Source: BJGN01 sp041159865 (lineage in GTDB: Bacteria > Bacteroidota > Bacteroidia > Chitinophagales > Saprospiraceae). Taken from it: a stretch of 64,000 nt of DNA. The position numbers and the translations under genes are program-made. The stretch lies in assembly GCA_041159865.1 (NCBI GenBank), contig JBEAXK010000121.1, forward strand, positions 14,982-78,981. Direction: 5' to 3'. The notes under the pieces are model-generated. The model was not told the origin of the DNA and did not search any database. It saw nothing but the letters and a program-made list of their open reading frames with translations. This document shows, piece by piece, positions 53,874 through 63,235 of this stretch. Position 1 is the stretch's first letter, and the number at the start of each line of letters is the position of its first letter.

Positions 53874-54524
53874 TTAGTAGGATAATACCTGTTTAACTTT
53901 ATGACTCAACAGAGAAAAATCTTCATCTGATTTCAAAGCACCAGCAAATAATTGTGAACCCATACCCAAATAGTTTGCACCAGCTTTTAACCATGACTGA
54001 ATACTTTCCTGAGTTGGTTCTACACCGCCAGTCACCATAACTTTTATATTGGGCAATGGTCCTTTTATTGCTTTTACAAAGCCGGGCCCAAGTACATTGC
54101 CAGGGAATAATTTAATGACCGTAGCCCCTGCTTCTTTAGCATGCCATATTTCATTGAGGGTTGCTGCTGCCGGAAGCCATGGAATATGATGCTTTTTACA
54201 AACATCACCAACTTCTAAAGAAGTAATGGGTTGAACGATAAAATCTGTTCCCATTTTAATATAATCCAAAGCATCAACAGCATTGAAAATGGTACCAATT
54301 CCAAGGGCCATCTCTGGGCAGTGGGAATCAACAAAATTCCTTAATGCAGAAAAAACAGCAGGAGCCTCAATACCTCTATTTGTAAATTCAAATACCCTCA
54401 TGCCACCGTCGTAACAGGCTTTGACAATTTTTTGCGAATATTCAATATCTGGATTGAAAAACACAGGAGCTATTTTAGTTTGTTCCAGTAAAAGAAGAAC
54501 TTGAGCTGCATTCATTGAGGCCAT
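53874..54524 (-). CDS. KDPG/KHG aldolase
   Basis: A 216-residue class I aldolase cleaving 2-dehydro-3-deoxy-6-phosphogluconate and/or 4-hydroxy-2-oxoglutarate, as in the Entner-Doudoroff or hexuronate pathways. The fold is an alpha/beta barrel with GMRVFEFTNRG (catalytic Glu), LGIGTIFN, WLPAAATLNEI, Schiff-base Lys in GATVIKLFPGNVLGP and VMVTGGVEPTQESI. The start could be the first ATG (54524) or one nine bases in. No kdgK or edd gene adjoins; tesB follows. Confidence 0.93.
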   Translation of the reverse strand: MASMNAAQVLLLLEQTKIAPVFFNPDIEYSQKIVKACYDGGMRVFEFTNRGIEAPAVFSALRNFVDSHCPEMALGIGTIFNAVDALDYIKMGTDFIVQPITSLEVGDVCKKHHIPWLPAAATLNEIWHAKEAGATVIKLFPGNVLGPGFVKAIKGPLPNIKVMVTGGVEPTQESIQSWLKAGANYLGMGSQLFAGALKSDEDFSLLSHKVKQVLSY

Positions 54525-54645
54525 TTGTTTTGATTTTATTCTTTTTGCCGCAAAATAGGCATTTTAATATATATTGTAAACAATAAATTGCTAATTTGCA
54601 CTCAATTTATTCATTTACTTTATGATATGTTTTAAATGTATCCCC

Positions 54646-55944
54646 ATGAAAATTAATGTTTCTTTACTTTTTGCGTTTTTAGCTCTTTTTTTGAATTCTT
54701 GTGCAATGATGACCTCTCTAGGCTTAAATAATAAGGCCTCATGGGATAAAAATGAACCTGCTGTACCCGAAGAAGAAACAGCATGGAAAAAAGCACAATC
54801 CATAAATACGGAGGAAGCTTATGTAGATTATCTGAGTAAATTTCCTTTTGGCAAATTCAAATATGAGGCTAAACTTCAGTTGCAATTAATGGATACTGAG
54901 TCAGCTTGGGAAAAGACAAAACTGGCTAATACAGAGGAGGCATATAAGGTATTTATGCGTGATTATTCTGGTTCAAAATATAATGCAGAGGCATTTACTA
55001 AACTGACTAAAATAAGACAGGAAGAAACCTGGAACCGAACAAAAATGATGAATACGGCTGAGGCATACAATGATTTTATGGTGCGATTTCCTCTTTCTGA
55101 CCATATTCAGGAAGCAAAAAATAATTACGCAAATATTCAGAGTGAGTCAGAATGGAATAGAATTAAAGATTTTAATAATGTTTCTATTTTTGAGAATTAC
55201 TTGAAATCATTTCCAAACAGTATCTTTAAAGATCAGGTTTATGCCAAAATTCTGACTTTAAATACGGTTGGAATATCCAGGTCTTCAGCGTCCAATGCGA
55301 TACCTACTGCTAATAATAATGGAAGGTCAAGAAATATGATTCTTCAAAAATCAGAACCTCAAAAAATAGATTCAGAGGGTAAAATAAGAGATTTGGGTGC
55401 AGAGAAATGGGATGAATTAAATGCCTTAAATACACCGGAAGCATACCAATCTTTCTTAACTCAATTTCCAAAACATAAATTTGCTTCTTTGGCAAAGAAA
55501 GAACTGGCTATACTTGATGAACAATCCTGGATGAGAACTAAGTCTGCTAATACCAAGGATGCTTATGAAAACTACCTAAAGATTTTTCCTTCAGGCAGAT
55601 ATATTAAAGAAGCTAAAAAGAAGAGTATTGATCAAGAAGTTGAAACCATTCTTGCTGGTAATTATTTGGCCTTACCTTCAATGAATCAAAGTGAATCAAT
55701 TCCTGGCTCAAAACTAAACGAAATTACCATTAAAAATATCACAGGTTTTACCTTGGTAATTATTTACAGTGGTCCTGTTAGTGAAAAAGTAGAGGTTAAA
55801 GATGGAAGTACTTACGTAGTCAAATTACCAAATGGACAATATAATATTACTGCCACATTAAATTCAGATTTAATTGGTTCTTTTGTAGGTAAAGAAATGC
55901 TCACAGGGGGTAAATATGAAACCAAATTCTTCCTTGGTTATTAA
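54646..55944 (+). CDS. Lipoprotein with six tryptophan/NTxEAY repeats and a C-terminal beta domain
   Basis: With the ATG at 54646 the protein has 432 residues and a lipoprotein leader with lipobox FLNSCAM. Six repeats of about 40 residues follow, each of the form W-x5-6-N-T-x-E-A-Y-x2-F/Y-x3-F-P: AWKKAQSINTEEAYVDYL, AWEKTKLANTEEAYKVFM, TWNRTKMMNTAEAYNDFM, a diverged EWNRIKDFNNVSIFENYL, then after a polar spacer KWDELNALNTPEAYQSFL and SWMRTKSANTKDAYENYL. They look like helical hairpins of the TPR/SEL1 kind. The last 75 residues are beta-rich (ITIKNITGFTLVIIYSGP). I do not recognise a function; a peptidoglycan or complex-scaffold role is possible. It is a single-gene unit. Confidence 0.8.
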   Translation: MKINVSLLFAFLALFLNSCAMMTSLGLNNKASWDKNEPAVPEEETAWKKAQSINTEEAYVDYLSKFPFGKFKYEAKLQLQLMDTESAWEKTKLANTEEAYKVFMRDYSGSKYNAEAFTKLTKIRQEETWNRTKMMNTAEAYNDFMVRFPLSDHIQEAKNNYANIQSESEWNRIKDFNNVSIFENYLKSFPNSIFKDQVYAKILTLNTVGISRSSASNAIPTANNNGRSRNMILQKSEPQKIDSEGKIRDLGAEKWDELNALNTPEAYQSFLTQFPKHKFASLAKKELAILDEQSWMRTKSANTKDAYENYLKIFPSGRYIKEAKKKSIDQEVETILAGNYLALPSMNQSESIPGSKLNEITIKNITGFTLVIIYSGPVSEKVEVKDGSTYVVKLPNGQYNITATLNSDLIGSFVGKEMLTGGKYETKFFLGY

Positions 55945-55948
55945 TTAC

Positions 55949-56449
55949 TTATTCAACAGATCTTTTACTGATTAATCTTTGTTTGCTAAAATAAGTATCA
56001 TCTTCTGACTGATCTCCATCCCAATCCATCAGACTGGTCATTAAAATTTGTCCTTTTTCGATATCAATTTTATATTCAAGTGTTTGGTCTGATTGAACTA
56101 AAGTGAGTGTGTCACCCTTTAATTTCCAGATTCCAAAATATTCACTAATCAAGGAATTATCTCTTCCCCTAAAGGTTTGATGGTATTTATTTCCTTTATC
56201 AAAATACATTCTAAATGGCTTGACCTGGAATTGATTTTCCCATGATTCTTCTCTGGCTTCAAATAATGAGTCTTTAGACGAGGCTTGATAACTGTCAATT
56301 TTTACACTCATATAAGTGATTTGCCATGTTCCAGGAATTTTGTTGCTTAATTCCTGTGATTTTTTTTGCTTCATCTCTTCTTCATTAGACCCACAGCTTA
56401 GTATCGTAAGCAGGCCAAAAGTGATTAGGGAGTTTAAAAATAATTTCAT
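55949..56449 (-). CDS. Lipocalin-like small lipoprotein
   Basis: A 166-residue predicted lipoprotein: leader MKLFLNSLITFGLLTILSCG with lipobox TILSC. The mature part begins with a charged spacer, then KIPGTWQITYM, the G-x-W strand typical of lipocalin-like domains, and SEYFGIWKLKGDTLTLVQ, with alternating strands to the end. Function unknown; such proteins are common in Bacteroidota. It is convergent with the repeat lipoprotein, with a four-base gap. Confidence 0.75.
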   Translation of the reverse strand: MKLFLNSLITFGLLTILSCGSNEEEMKQKKSQELSNKIPGTWQITYMSVKIDSYQASSKDSLFEAREESWENQFQVKPFRMYFDKGNKYHQTFRGRDNSLISEYFGIWKLKGDTLTLVQSDQTLEYKIDIEKGQILMTSLMDWDGDQSEDDTYFSKQRLISKRSVE

Positions 56450-56581
56450 TTGATTTGTCTTTTGTTGTGTAAAAATAGTAATTATGTTGAAATGGGTTTA
56501 AAAACTAATTTTTGATTTTTTAATTCCGCTGTTAAAACTTTTAATACAAAGTTTTGGTTACTAATTTTCAAATCCATTACA

Positions 56582-57793
56582 TTGAATATTTCAAATAGTT
56601 TTCTCAATTGTGTAAGATGGAATGATTTCACTATCTTCAAAACAGTTACAGAATCAAAGGATGAGTTGCAAAATATTTTTGCATTTTCTGTTTATGAAAA
56701 TATAAATGATATTTCATGTAGCTGGAAAATTACGGAATCTAATCATTTAATTAATCCTTGGTTGTCATTTGCTTTTCAAGAAAATATTTCATCCATATTA
56801 CCTGAAAATGTAAGTGTAATTTATGGTTCTTTAACCATCCGCAATGTGGTAATAGGATATTTTCCCATTTATTTATTTGATTTTTCCTTGAATAAAAGCT
56901 TACCATTCAAAAACCCGGTTAAAAAATACTTAGGAAAATTAATTAAGCCTAAAATTCTTTTAATGGGTCAATTGCTTTCAACGGGACAAAACTATCCATT
57001 GAATGAATATCTAAAAGAAAAACTATTTCAAAAAGAATTACATGCCTTCATTCAAAAAGTAGCTGTTAATTACTGTGCAAAGGCAATTTTATGGAAAGAT
57101 TTCTTTACTAAATGTGATGCTTTGAAGGAAAATGGGTACTTTTCATTTTCCTATCAACCTGCGATGATTATGACATTATCTGCCAAATGGCAAACTATTA
57201 AAGATTACGAGCTTACCTTATCTTCAAAATATAGGGTCCGGTTACAAAGAGCCAGAAACAAAATGAAAGAGGTTATTTGGCATAATTTAAGTGAAGAAGA
57301 AATAGTAAAATGGCAATCTGATATATATAAATTATATACTGGTGTAGTTTCTGAAGCTGTTTTTAATATGGCTACTGTTCCAGAATCATATTTTTCAAGT
57401 ATGAAAAAAACTTTCAAGGATAAGTATAATCTGGTAGCTGGTTTTTTTGAAGGAGAATTAGTCTGTTTTTATTCCACTTTAGTAAATGGGGAGACTTTGG
57501 AAGCTAATTTGGCAGGATTTGAGGAATCCTCTAACATTGAAAAACAACTTTATTTAAATATGTTGTTTTTAATCATTGAAGATGCGATTAACACAAAAGC
57601 AGGAAAGATAAATTTCTATCGAACTGCAATGGAAATAAAAAGTTCTGTAGGAGCAAAAGGATATGATACCCTCATTTATATTAAACCAACTTCGAAATGG
57701 ATGGCTCCGCTTTTTCCTGTCCTTATTCCTTGGTTTTCACCTAAAACTCCATCCTGGCAACCTCGTTCGCCATTCAAATTAGATCATTTATGA
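56582..57793 (+). CDS. Acyltransferase-like protein (GNAT/FemAB-like), TTG start
   Basis: A 403-residue cytoplasmic protein. The second half looks like a GNAT/FemAB-type acyltransferase domain: LSSKYRVRLQRARNKM, then YNLVAGFFEGELVCFYSTLV and EKQLYLNMLFLIIEDAI with NFYRTAMEIKSSVGAK, matching the 'GNAT family' proteins of Bacteroidota. No catalytic assignment is safe. The reading frame has no ATG before residue 140 and an in-frame stop sits at 56513, so TTG at 56582 is the best start. The stop overlaps the ATG of the TauE gene (ATGA), so the two are translationally coupled. Confidence 0.7.
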   Translation: MNISNSFLNCVRWNDFTIFKTVTESKDELQNIFAFSVYENINDISCSWKITESNHLINPWLSFAFQENISSILPENVSVIYGSLTIRNVVIGYFPIYLFDFSLNKSLPFKNPVKKYLGKLIKPKILLMGQLLSTGQNYPLNEYLKEKLFQKELHAFIQKVAVNYCAKAILWKDFFTKCDALKENGYFSFSYQPAMIMTLSAKWQTIKDYELTLSSKYRVRLQRARNKMKEVIWHNLSEEEIVKWQSDIYKLYTGVVSEAVFNMATVPESYFSSMKKTFKDKYNLVAGFFEGELVCFYSTLVNGETLEANLAGFEESSNIEKQLYLNMLFLIIEDAINTKAGKINFYRTAMEIKSSVGAKGYDTLIYIKPTSKWMAPLFPVLIPWFSPKTPSWQPRSPFKLDHL

Positions 57794-58548
57794 ATATCTT
57801 TTATCCAAATCTTCCTTTTTGGAGTTGGATTGGCTTGTTCTCCTCTGCTTTTTTTATTGGAATGGCAAAGGGAGGTATAAAAGGAACAGGTTTATTTGTG
57901 ATTCCTATAATGGCTATCCTCTTTGGTGGAAAAGTTTCTTCTGGAATTGTTCTTCCTATGCTTCTATTGGCAGATCTTTTTGCAGTAAGACACTACAAGG
58001 GAAATACAGAATGGAAGACTTTATGGAAATTGTTACCGATGGCATTGATGGGTATATGGATGGGTCATTATCTTGGAATGTTAGTTTCAGATAAAATTTT
58101 TAAGTTGTGGATGGCTGGAATTGTTTTGGGAAGTTTAGTCTTAATGCTTTTACAATCAAAGGGTTATGTTAAAGAAGAAATGGTTCAACATCCTGGTTTT
58201 GCATCCGTTATAGGATTATTGGGAGGCTTTAGTACAATGGTCGGAAATGCTGCAGGTCCTATAATGTCTGTATATTTGTTGGGACTTAAGTTACCGAAAC
58301 TGATGTTCATTGGAACCAGTGCTTGGTTTTACCTTACGGTAAATATAATGAAATTACCCTTTCATATTTTTTCATGGAAAACCATAAACCTTGATACCTT
58401 AATGCTCAACGTTTATGGTATTCCTTTTTTGGTCATTGGATTTATATCAGGTGCTTGGGTTATTCATCATATAGATGAAAAAGTATTTAGAAAACTGGTT
58501 ATTTGGATGACATTACTTGCAGCTTTGAGACTACTTTTTGATTTCTAA
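57790..58548 (+). CDS. TauE/SafE family permease
   Basis: A 252-residue inner-membrane protein with about eight helices, from the TauE/SafE family of sulfite, sulfoacetate or other anion exporters. Matching segments: FIGMAKGGIKGTGLFVIP, GIVLPMLLLADLFAVRHY, IGLLGGFSTMVGNAAGPIMS and FLVIGFISGAWV. The substrate cannot be assigned. It begins inside the stop of the acyltransferase-like gene and its 3' end overlaps the convergent gamma-glutamyltransferase gene by 18 bases. Confidence 0.9.
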   Translation: MNIFYPNLPFWSWIGLFSSAFFIGMAKGGIKGTGLFVIPIMAILFGGKVSSGIVLPMLLLADLFAVRHYKGNTEWKTLWKLLPMALMGIWMGHYLGMLVSDKIFKLWMAGIVLGSLVLMLLQSKGYVKEEMVQHPGFASVIGLLGGFSTMVGNAAGPIMSVYLLGLKLPKLMFIGTSAWFYLTVNIMKLPFHIFSWKTINLDTLMLNVYGIPFLVIGFISGAWVIHHIDEKVFRKLVIWMTLLAALRLLFDF

Positions 58549-60117
58549 ACGAAATCCTGCTGCTGTACCACTCCAGTCTGGATCTGCTGCTGCTTTCCAT
58601 AAACCAGATTTTAAATCAAAATGTAATGCATGTACTCTGCCCATTTGACCTGGTAGTTTAACCTCCTCGATAGGAATTTTTAATTTCCTTAGGTTTCCAA
58701 TCGTTTCAGATTCTATCCAAATATTTCCTAAGTGATTCTCTATTAATAATTTATCTGGTAGCTGATAAATTCTTGCAGCTTCTACTGCCTTTTCAATAGA
58801 TAAATTTTGATCTATAAAACGACTGATTACCTGAACAACGGCGGGTACAATTCTTGCTCCACCAGCTGCTCCTAAAGCTAAAATCGGTTTCCCGTCTTTA
58901 AAAACTAAAACTGGAGATATATGTGATGATGCTCTATCCATAGGTTCCATTTTTCCAAGATATGGACCCATTGTGGTAGCGAATAAAAATCCATGCTTTT
59001 CTGAGGTAACTTTTGATCCAAGAAGAGGTCCTAAAGATTGAGTAACTGAAACTATATTACCAAAATTATCAGAGGTAACAAAATGAGTAGTATGTCCATC
59101 TTTATGGCTATTGGTATCATATTGCATGGTAGCTGGAAGAGGAGCCTTCCATCTTTCATTGGCAAAAGCCGGACTGGCAACTTTATCTTCCTCCTTATAT
59201 AATAAAGTTCTGTCTTCATATGCTTTATGATGTGCAGCTGCATTTGCGAGTACCCAGCCAGTTTCAGTGGCTCGAGTCAAATCAGTTTTCTCTAGTAAAT
59301 GAAGCATTTCGATTACGATGGCACCATAGCAAGGTAAACCCATTGCAACAATTTCATATCCTCTGTAAGATCCTTTTAAAATTTTTGCATCCATCGCTTG
59401 ATATTGCTGTAAATCAGAGGTATGTAAAAAACCACCTCCCAGAATGATTTCCTGCGAAATATCTTGTGCGATTTTACCATGATAAAAATCTAAACCTTCA
59501 TCTTTTGAAATAGATTTTATAGTTTTGGCGAGTTGCACTTGTTTAAATATAGTATTTGCCTTGTGTGTTGAATCGTTATACAAAAAATATTTTTTAGATC
59601 CTGGGAAGGACAGAAGTGAATTTCTTACCATAGATTGTCTGAGGGCTTCATCAGGAAGCATTAAAAATCCTTTTTTTGCTAATTTAATTGCTGGGGATAA
59701 AACTATAGAGAGAGGTAAAACTCCTTTTTCTTTATGTAATTTTAAAATACCTTTTACCATTCCAGGAATGCCTATTGTTTTGTAACCATCTTCGGCTTTA
59801 GAATCATCGGGAATATAATTTTTTGGTACCTGGGTTGTTGCATCTATGCCATGGGCTCCTTGGTTATAACTGTAATATAAAGCCTGTAGTCTTCCACCTA
59901 ATCCACTCATACTTGGCTCTGCTACAGCTAAAACAAATGAAGCGGCAGTAGCAGCATCAAAAGCATTTCCACCTTTTTCCAGCATTTCAATTCCAACCCT
60001 GGTGGCTAAAGGGTGAGCTGTAGCGATAACACCATTAGTAGATTCAGCTTCCTTTTGAGACCATAAAACCAGCGTGCTTTTAAAAAAAATGAATAAAAAC
60101 AGAATAGATTTTTTCAT
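58531..60117 (-). CDS. Gamma-glutamyltransferase family protein
   Basis: A 528-residue exported Ntn-hydrolase that should cleave gamma-glutamyl bonds, for example in glutathione-like compounds. After the leader (MKKSILFLFIFFKSTLVLWSQ) it shows GVIATAHPLATRVGIEMLE, GNAFDAATAASFVLAVAEP, the autoprocessing and nucleophile Thr in GHTTHFVTSD (about 346-355), DRASSHISPV and GAAGGARI. The last two are variants of the classic SSMSPT and GSPGGSRI motifs, so it belongs to a divergent branch; processing into two subunits is still expected. It stands alone. Confidence 0.87.
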   Translation of the reverse strand: MKKSILFLFIFFKSTLVLWSQKEAESTNGVIATAHPLATRVGIEMLEKGGNAFDAATAASFVLAVAEPSMSGLGGRLQALYYSYNQGAHGIDATTQVPKNYIPDDSKAEDGYKTIGIPGMVKGILKLHKEKGVLPLSIVLSPAIKLAKKGFLMLPDEALRQSMVRNSLLSFPGSKKYFLYNDSTHKANTIFKQVQLAKTIKSISKDEGLDFYHGKIAQDISQEIILGGGFLHTSDLQQYQAMDAKILKGSYRGYEIVAMGLPCYGAIVIEMLHLLEKTDLTRATETGWVLANAAAHHKAYEDRTLLYKEEDKVASPAFANERWKAPLPATMQYDTNSHKDGHTTHFVTSDNFGNIVSVTQSLGPLLGSKVTSEKHGFLFATTMGPYLGKMEPMDRASSHISPVLVFKDGKPILALGAAGGARIVPAVVQVISRFIDQNLSIEKAVEAARIYQLPDKLLIENHLGNIWIESETIGNLRKLKIPIEEVKLPGQMGRVHALHFDLKSGLWKAAADPDWSGTAAGFRLEIKK

Positions 60118-60165
60118 AAAAAGGTATTTTTTTTTAAAGTTTCTAGGAAAAATAAGGATAAATAT

Positions 60166-61266
60166 CTATCTCACCCATTTTCCATCTAATATTTCTTTAT
60201 GTATATGGGATACACCTAAGTCATTTAAAATTCCAGGAATTCTAAGTTTATGAGTATCTGAAATAAATATTTGTCCAGTAAAATCAGTCATTAAGTGATT
60301 CATAAGAGATTCTACTCTTGTCGGATCTAGTTTGTCAAATATATCATCTAATAATAAGATAGGATCTAGGCCCAGGCAGTTTTTCAGATAGGTGAACTGA
60401 GCCAGTTTTACTGACAGAAGAAATGATTTTCTTTGACCCTGAGAAGCAAATTTTTTTAATAGATTATCCTCAAGTGTGAAAATCAAGTCGTCCTTATGAA
60501 TTCCTTCTGTTGTTCTTTGTAAGATAATATCTTTTTTCTTGCTTCCAAATAATAATTCTGAAAAAGAGGATAATGCTAATTTAGAGGTATAAGAAATGGC
60601 TACTTTTTCTTTTTCATTGGATATTCGATTATAGATTAAATTGAAGACAGGGTTAAACTGTTTGATAAAATGATTTCTTGCCTCAAAAATATAGTGGGCA
60701 GGTTTTTCCATTTGTTCGTCATAAATTTTTAAAAGCAAGGAATCACTTGTTTTATCAATGGCCATTTGTTTTAAAAATGAATTGCGTTGAAATAGAATTC
60801 TATTATATTGAATTAAATGAGCCAGGTATGCTGCATCTGTTTGAGCAAGGGTATTATCTAAAAATTTCCTTCTCAATTCACTTCCTTCCATAATAATAGC
60901 TATGTCATCGGGAGCTATAAAAACAATTGGTAGGAAACCTATATGAGAAGAGAGTTTTGTCAAGGGATTTAAATTTACTTCAAAAATTTTAGGCTTATTA
61001 ACCTGAATTTTCGCAACGATTTTCTCCTGATGATTTAATCTTTCGTAATGACCCTCCAATCTAAAAAAGTCAGCATTAAACCGAGAGACCAGAGAATCAT
61101 GAGCGGTCAGGTAGCTTTTTGTCATGCTTAAGTAGTAAATGGCATCCAGTAGGTTTGTCTTACCCATACCATTAAGTCCTGTAAAACAATTTATTACAGG
61201 GTGAAAGTTAAACTCTTCCCACTCATAATTCTTATAATTTGTTAAGATTAAACGATTTAACCGCAT
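60166..61266 (-). CDS. recF: DNA replication and repair protein RecF
   Basis: RecF is an SMC-like ATPase that loads RecA at single-strand gaps with RecO and RecR. The 366-residue protein has the N-terminal LILTNYKNYEWEEFNFHP, Walker A GLNGMGKTNLLDAIYYLS (about 30-47), signature FASQGQRKSFLLSVKLAQ, Walker B PILLLDDIFDKLD and the D-loop with QIFISDTH. The motifs are complete. It is not next to dnaN or gyrB here. It is divergent from pdhA, with 144 bases between. Confidence 0.96.
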   Translation of the reverse strand: MRLNRLILTNYKNYEWEEFNFHPVINCFTGLNGMGKTNLLDAIYYLSMTKSYLTAHDSLVSRFNADFFRLEGHYERLNHQEKIVAKIQVNKPKIFEVNLNPLTKLSSHIGFLPIVFIAPDDIAIIMEGSELRRKFLDNTLAQTDAAYLAHLIQYNRILFQRNSFLKQMAIDKTSDSLLLKIYDEQMEKPAHYIFEARNHFIKQFNPVFNLIYNRISNEKEKVAISYTSKLALSSFSELLFGSKKKDIILQRTTEGIHKDDLIFTLEDNLLKKFASQGQRKSFLLSVKLAQFTYLKNCLGLDPILLLDDIFDKLDPTRVESLMNHLMTDFTGQIFISDTHKLRIPGILNDLGVSHIHKEILDGKWVR

Positions 61267-61360
61267 AGCAAAATAGGGGTTTGTAACTTTCTAAAATACA
61301 AATAAACATGGTTTTAGTAAATTTGGTGGCTTTCAATTTATATCTTCTACAATATTAGTT

Positions 61361-61368
61361 TATATTTG
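61361..61368 (+). promoter_or_regulatory. Promoter -7 box for pdhA
   Basis: TATATTTG matches TAnnTTTG, 42 bases upstream of the pdhA ATG in the divergent recF-pdhA gap. Confidence 0.5.
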
Positions 61369-61410
61369 TCAGGATTTTAAAAAATCAAGATTCAATAAAA
61401 AAAAGAGGGT

Positions 61411-62448
61411 ATGAACACCGTCATAGACAAAAAAAAGACAAGTAAGGGAAATCCTAAAACAGATGGACATCCAAAGGAAAGGTATCTTTTCTGGTTTGAG
61501 TTAATGTTGCGAATCAGAAGATTTGAAGAAAAGGCCTTAATGATGTATGGCCAGCAAAAAATTCGTGGTTTTTGCCACGTATATATAGGTCAGGAAGCTG
61601 TGGCAGCTGGAATTGAATCAGTCATTCGCAGAGATGATGGTATCGTAACTGCTTACCGTCAGCATGGAATTGCTCTGGGCAGAGGTATTAGTTCAAAAGC
61701 TGCAATGGCCGAATTGTACGGTAAAGCAACGGGTGTTGTTAAAGGTAAAGGTGGTTCAATGCACTTTTTAAGTGCGGAACACAAGTATTTTGGTGGAAAT
61801 GGAATCGTTGGTGCTCAAATTCCAATTGGTACGGGTATTGCATTTGCGGAAAAATATAAAGGAACAGATAATCTATGTGTGACTATGTTTGGTGATGGTG
61901 CAGCCCGTCAGGGTGCACTCCATGAATCATTCAATATGGCCATGAGTTGGAAACTTCCTGTTTTATATATCGTTGAAAACAATGGTTATGCAATGGGAAC
62001 CTCTGTAAACAGAACCAGTAATGTAGTTGAATTATATAAAATGGGCTTGTCTTATGATATGCCTAGTGAAGCAGTTGATGGAATGTCTCCTGAAGCTGTA
62101 CATGAGGCCATTGAAAGAGCAGCCGCACATATAAGAGCTGGAAATGGACCTTATTTCTTAGAAATAAGAACTTACAGGTATAAAGGCCATTCTGTTTCTG
62201 ACCCCGCAAAATATAGAACAAAAGAAGAGGTTCAATCTTATCAGGACAGAGATCCTGTAAAAATGATTGAAGTAAAAATGTTGGAGGAAAAAATTGCCAC
62301 CGAATCAGAAATTCAATTCATTAAGGATAAGATTAAGATGGAGATGGAAGAAGCTATTGAATTTGCAGAAAATTCACCACTTCCACATCCAGATGAACTT
62401 TATACAGATAATTATGTGCAAAAAGATTATCCTTTTATAATGGATTAA
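61411..62448 (+). CDS. pdhA: Pyruvate dehydrogenase E1 component, alpha subunit
   Basis: The E1 alpha subunit decarboxylates pyruvate using thiamine diphosphate and feeds acetyl groups to E2. The 345-residue protein matches the short alpha form: RIRRFEEKALMMYGQQKIRG, GFCHVYIGQEAVAAGIE, GKGGSMHF, the TPP motif GDGAARQGALHESFNMA and NNGYAMGTSV, then RTYRYKGHSVSDPAKYRT (phosphorylation-loop region). The partner genes pdhB and pdhC are not in the window. A promoter box lies upstream; the TPR gene follows with its own. Confidence 0.95.
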   Translation: MNTVIDKKKTSKGNPKTDGHPKERYLFWFELMLRIRRFEEKALMMYGQQKIRGFCHVYIGQEAVAAGIESVIRRDDGIVTAYRQHGIALGRGISSKAAMAELYGKATGVVKGKGGSMHFLSAEHKYFGGNGIVGAQIPIGTGIAFAEKYKGTDNLCVTMFGDGAARQGALHESFNMAMSWKLPVLYIVENNGYAMGTSVNRTSNVVELYKMGLSYDMPSEAVDGMSPEAVHEAIERAAAHIRAGNGPYFLEIRTYRYKGHSVSDPAKYRTKEEVQSYQDRDPVKMIEVKMLEEKIATESEIQFIKDKIKMEMEEAIEFAENSPLPHPDELYTDNYVQKDYPFIMD

Positions 62449-62477
62449 TTTTTTTATAATAATTCATTAAGAAATTT

Positions 62478-62485
62478 TACTTTTG
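62478..62485 (+). promoter_or_regulatory. Promoter -7 box for the TPR-protein gene
   Basis: TACTTTTG matches TAnnTTTG, 51 bases upstream of the ATG at 62537. Confidence 0.5.
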
Positions 62486-62536
62486 CATTTCTTATGAAAA
62501 ATTGTTAATTCTATTATCAAGGCAGTTAAAAAAAAC

Positions 62537-63229
62537 ATGGCAAAAACGTCTAAAAGTCCAAAGCAAGATGAAGTTCTTGTAGATATCGTTGAAGTTCGCA
62601 ATAAAACGCAGGAATTTTATCATAAATATCAAAATATTATTAATTACGGTGGAGCAGCAATCCTGATTGTTGTTCTTGGATTAATTGCTTATAACTTTTT
62701 ATACAAGCAACCAAGGCAGATAGAGGCAGTGGAGCAGATGGCTCAGGCTCAAAGACTCTTTGAAAGAGATTCATTTGCTGTTGCCTTAGAAAACCCTGGA
62801 GGTGGATTTGCTGGTTTCTTGGGAATTATTGAAAATTATGGTGGAACCCCAGCAGCAAATTTAGCTCATTATTATGCAGGTGTTTGCTATTTGAATCTTG
62901 GTCAGATTGAAGCTGCGCTTTCATATATGGAAGATTTCTCCCCTAAAGGTACTGTTTTAGCAGTGATGAAAGAAGGTATCATTGGTGATTGTCATGCTGA
63001 GTTGGGTGATTTGAAAAAAGCGATGAAGTATTATGTAAATGCGACTGAAATTCTTGATACAGATGAACTTATGACACCCCATTATCTTAAAAAAGTAGGA
63101 ATGCTACATCAGCTTAATGGTGATAATGAAAAGGCAATTGAAGCTTTTCAAAGAATTTTACAAGATTATCCTAACTCTTTCGAAGCTGCTGATATTGAAA
63201 AATATATTGGTAGATTAGAAGCAAACTAA
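62537..63229 (+). CDS. Membrane-anchored tetratricopeptide repeat protein (YfgM-like)
   Basis: A 230-residue protein with one membrane helix near residues 36-54 (GGAAILIVVLGLIAYNFLY) after a short charged N-terminus, then at least three TPR-like helical pairs: ANLAHYYAGVCYLNLGQIEA, HAELGDLKKAMKYYVNATE and LHQLNGDNEKAIEAFQRILQ. The topology resembles YfgM, a chaperone-linked protein of the Sec/BAM periplasmic path, but a specific role is not supported. It lies seven bases before ribH. Confidence 0.85.
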   Translation: MAKTSKSPKQDEVLVDIVEVRNKTQEFYHKYQNIINYGGAAILIVVLGLIAYNFLYKQPRQIEAVEQMAQAQRLFERDSFAVALENPGGGFAGFLGIIENYGGTPAANLAHYYAGVCYLNLGQIEAALSYMEDFSPKGTVLAVMKEGIIGDCHAELGDLKKAMKYYVNATEILDTDELMTPHYLKKVGMLHQLNGDNEKAIEAFQRILQDYPNSFEAADIEKYIGRLEAN

Positions 63230-63235
63230 ATAAAA

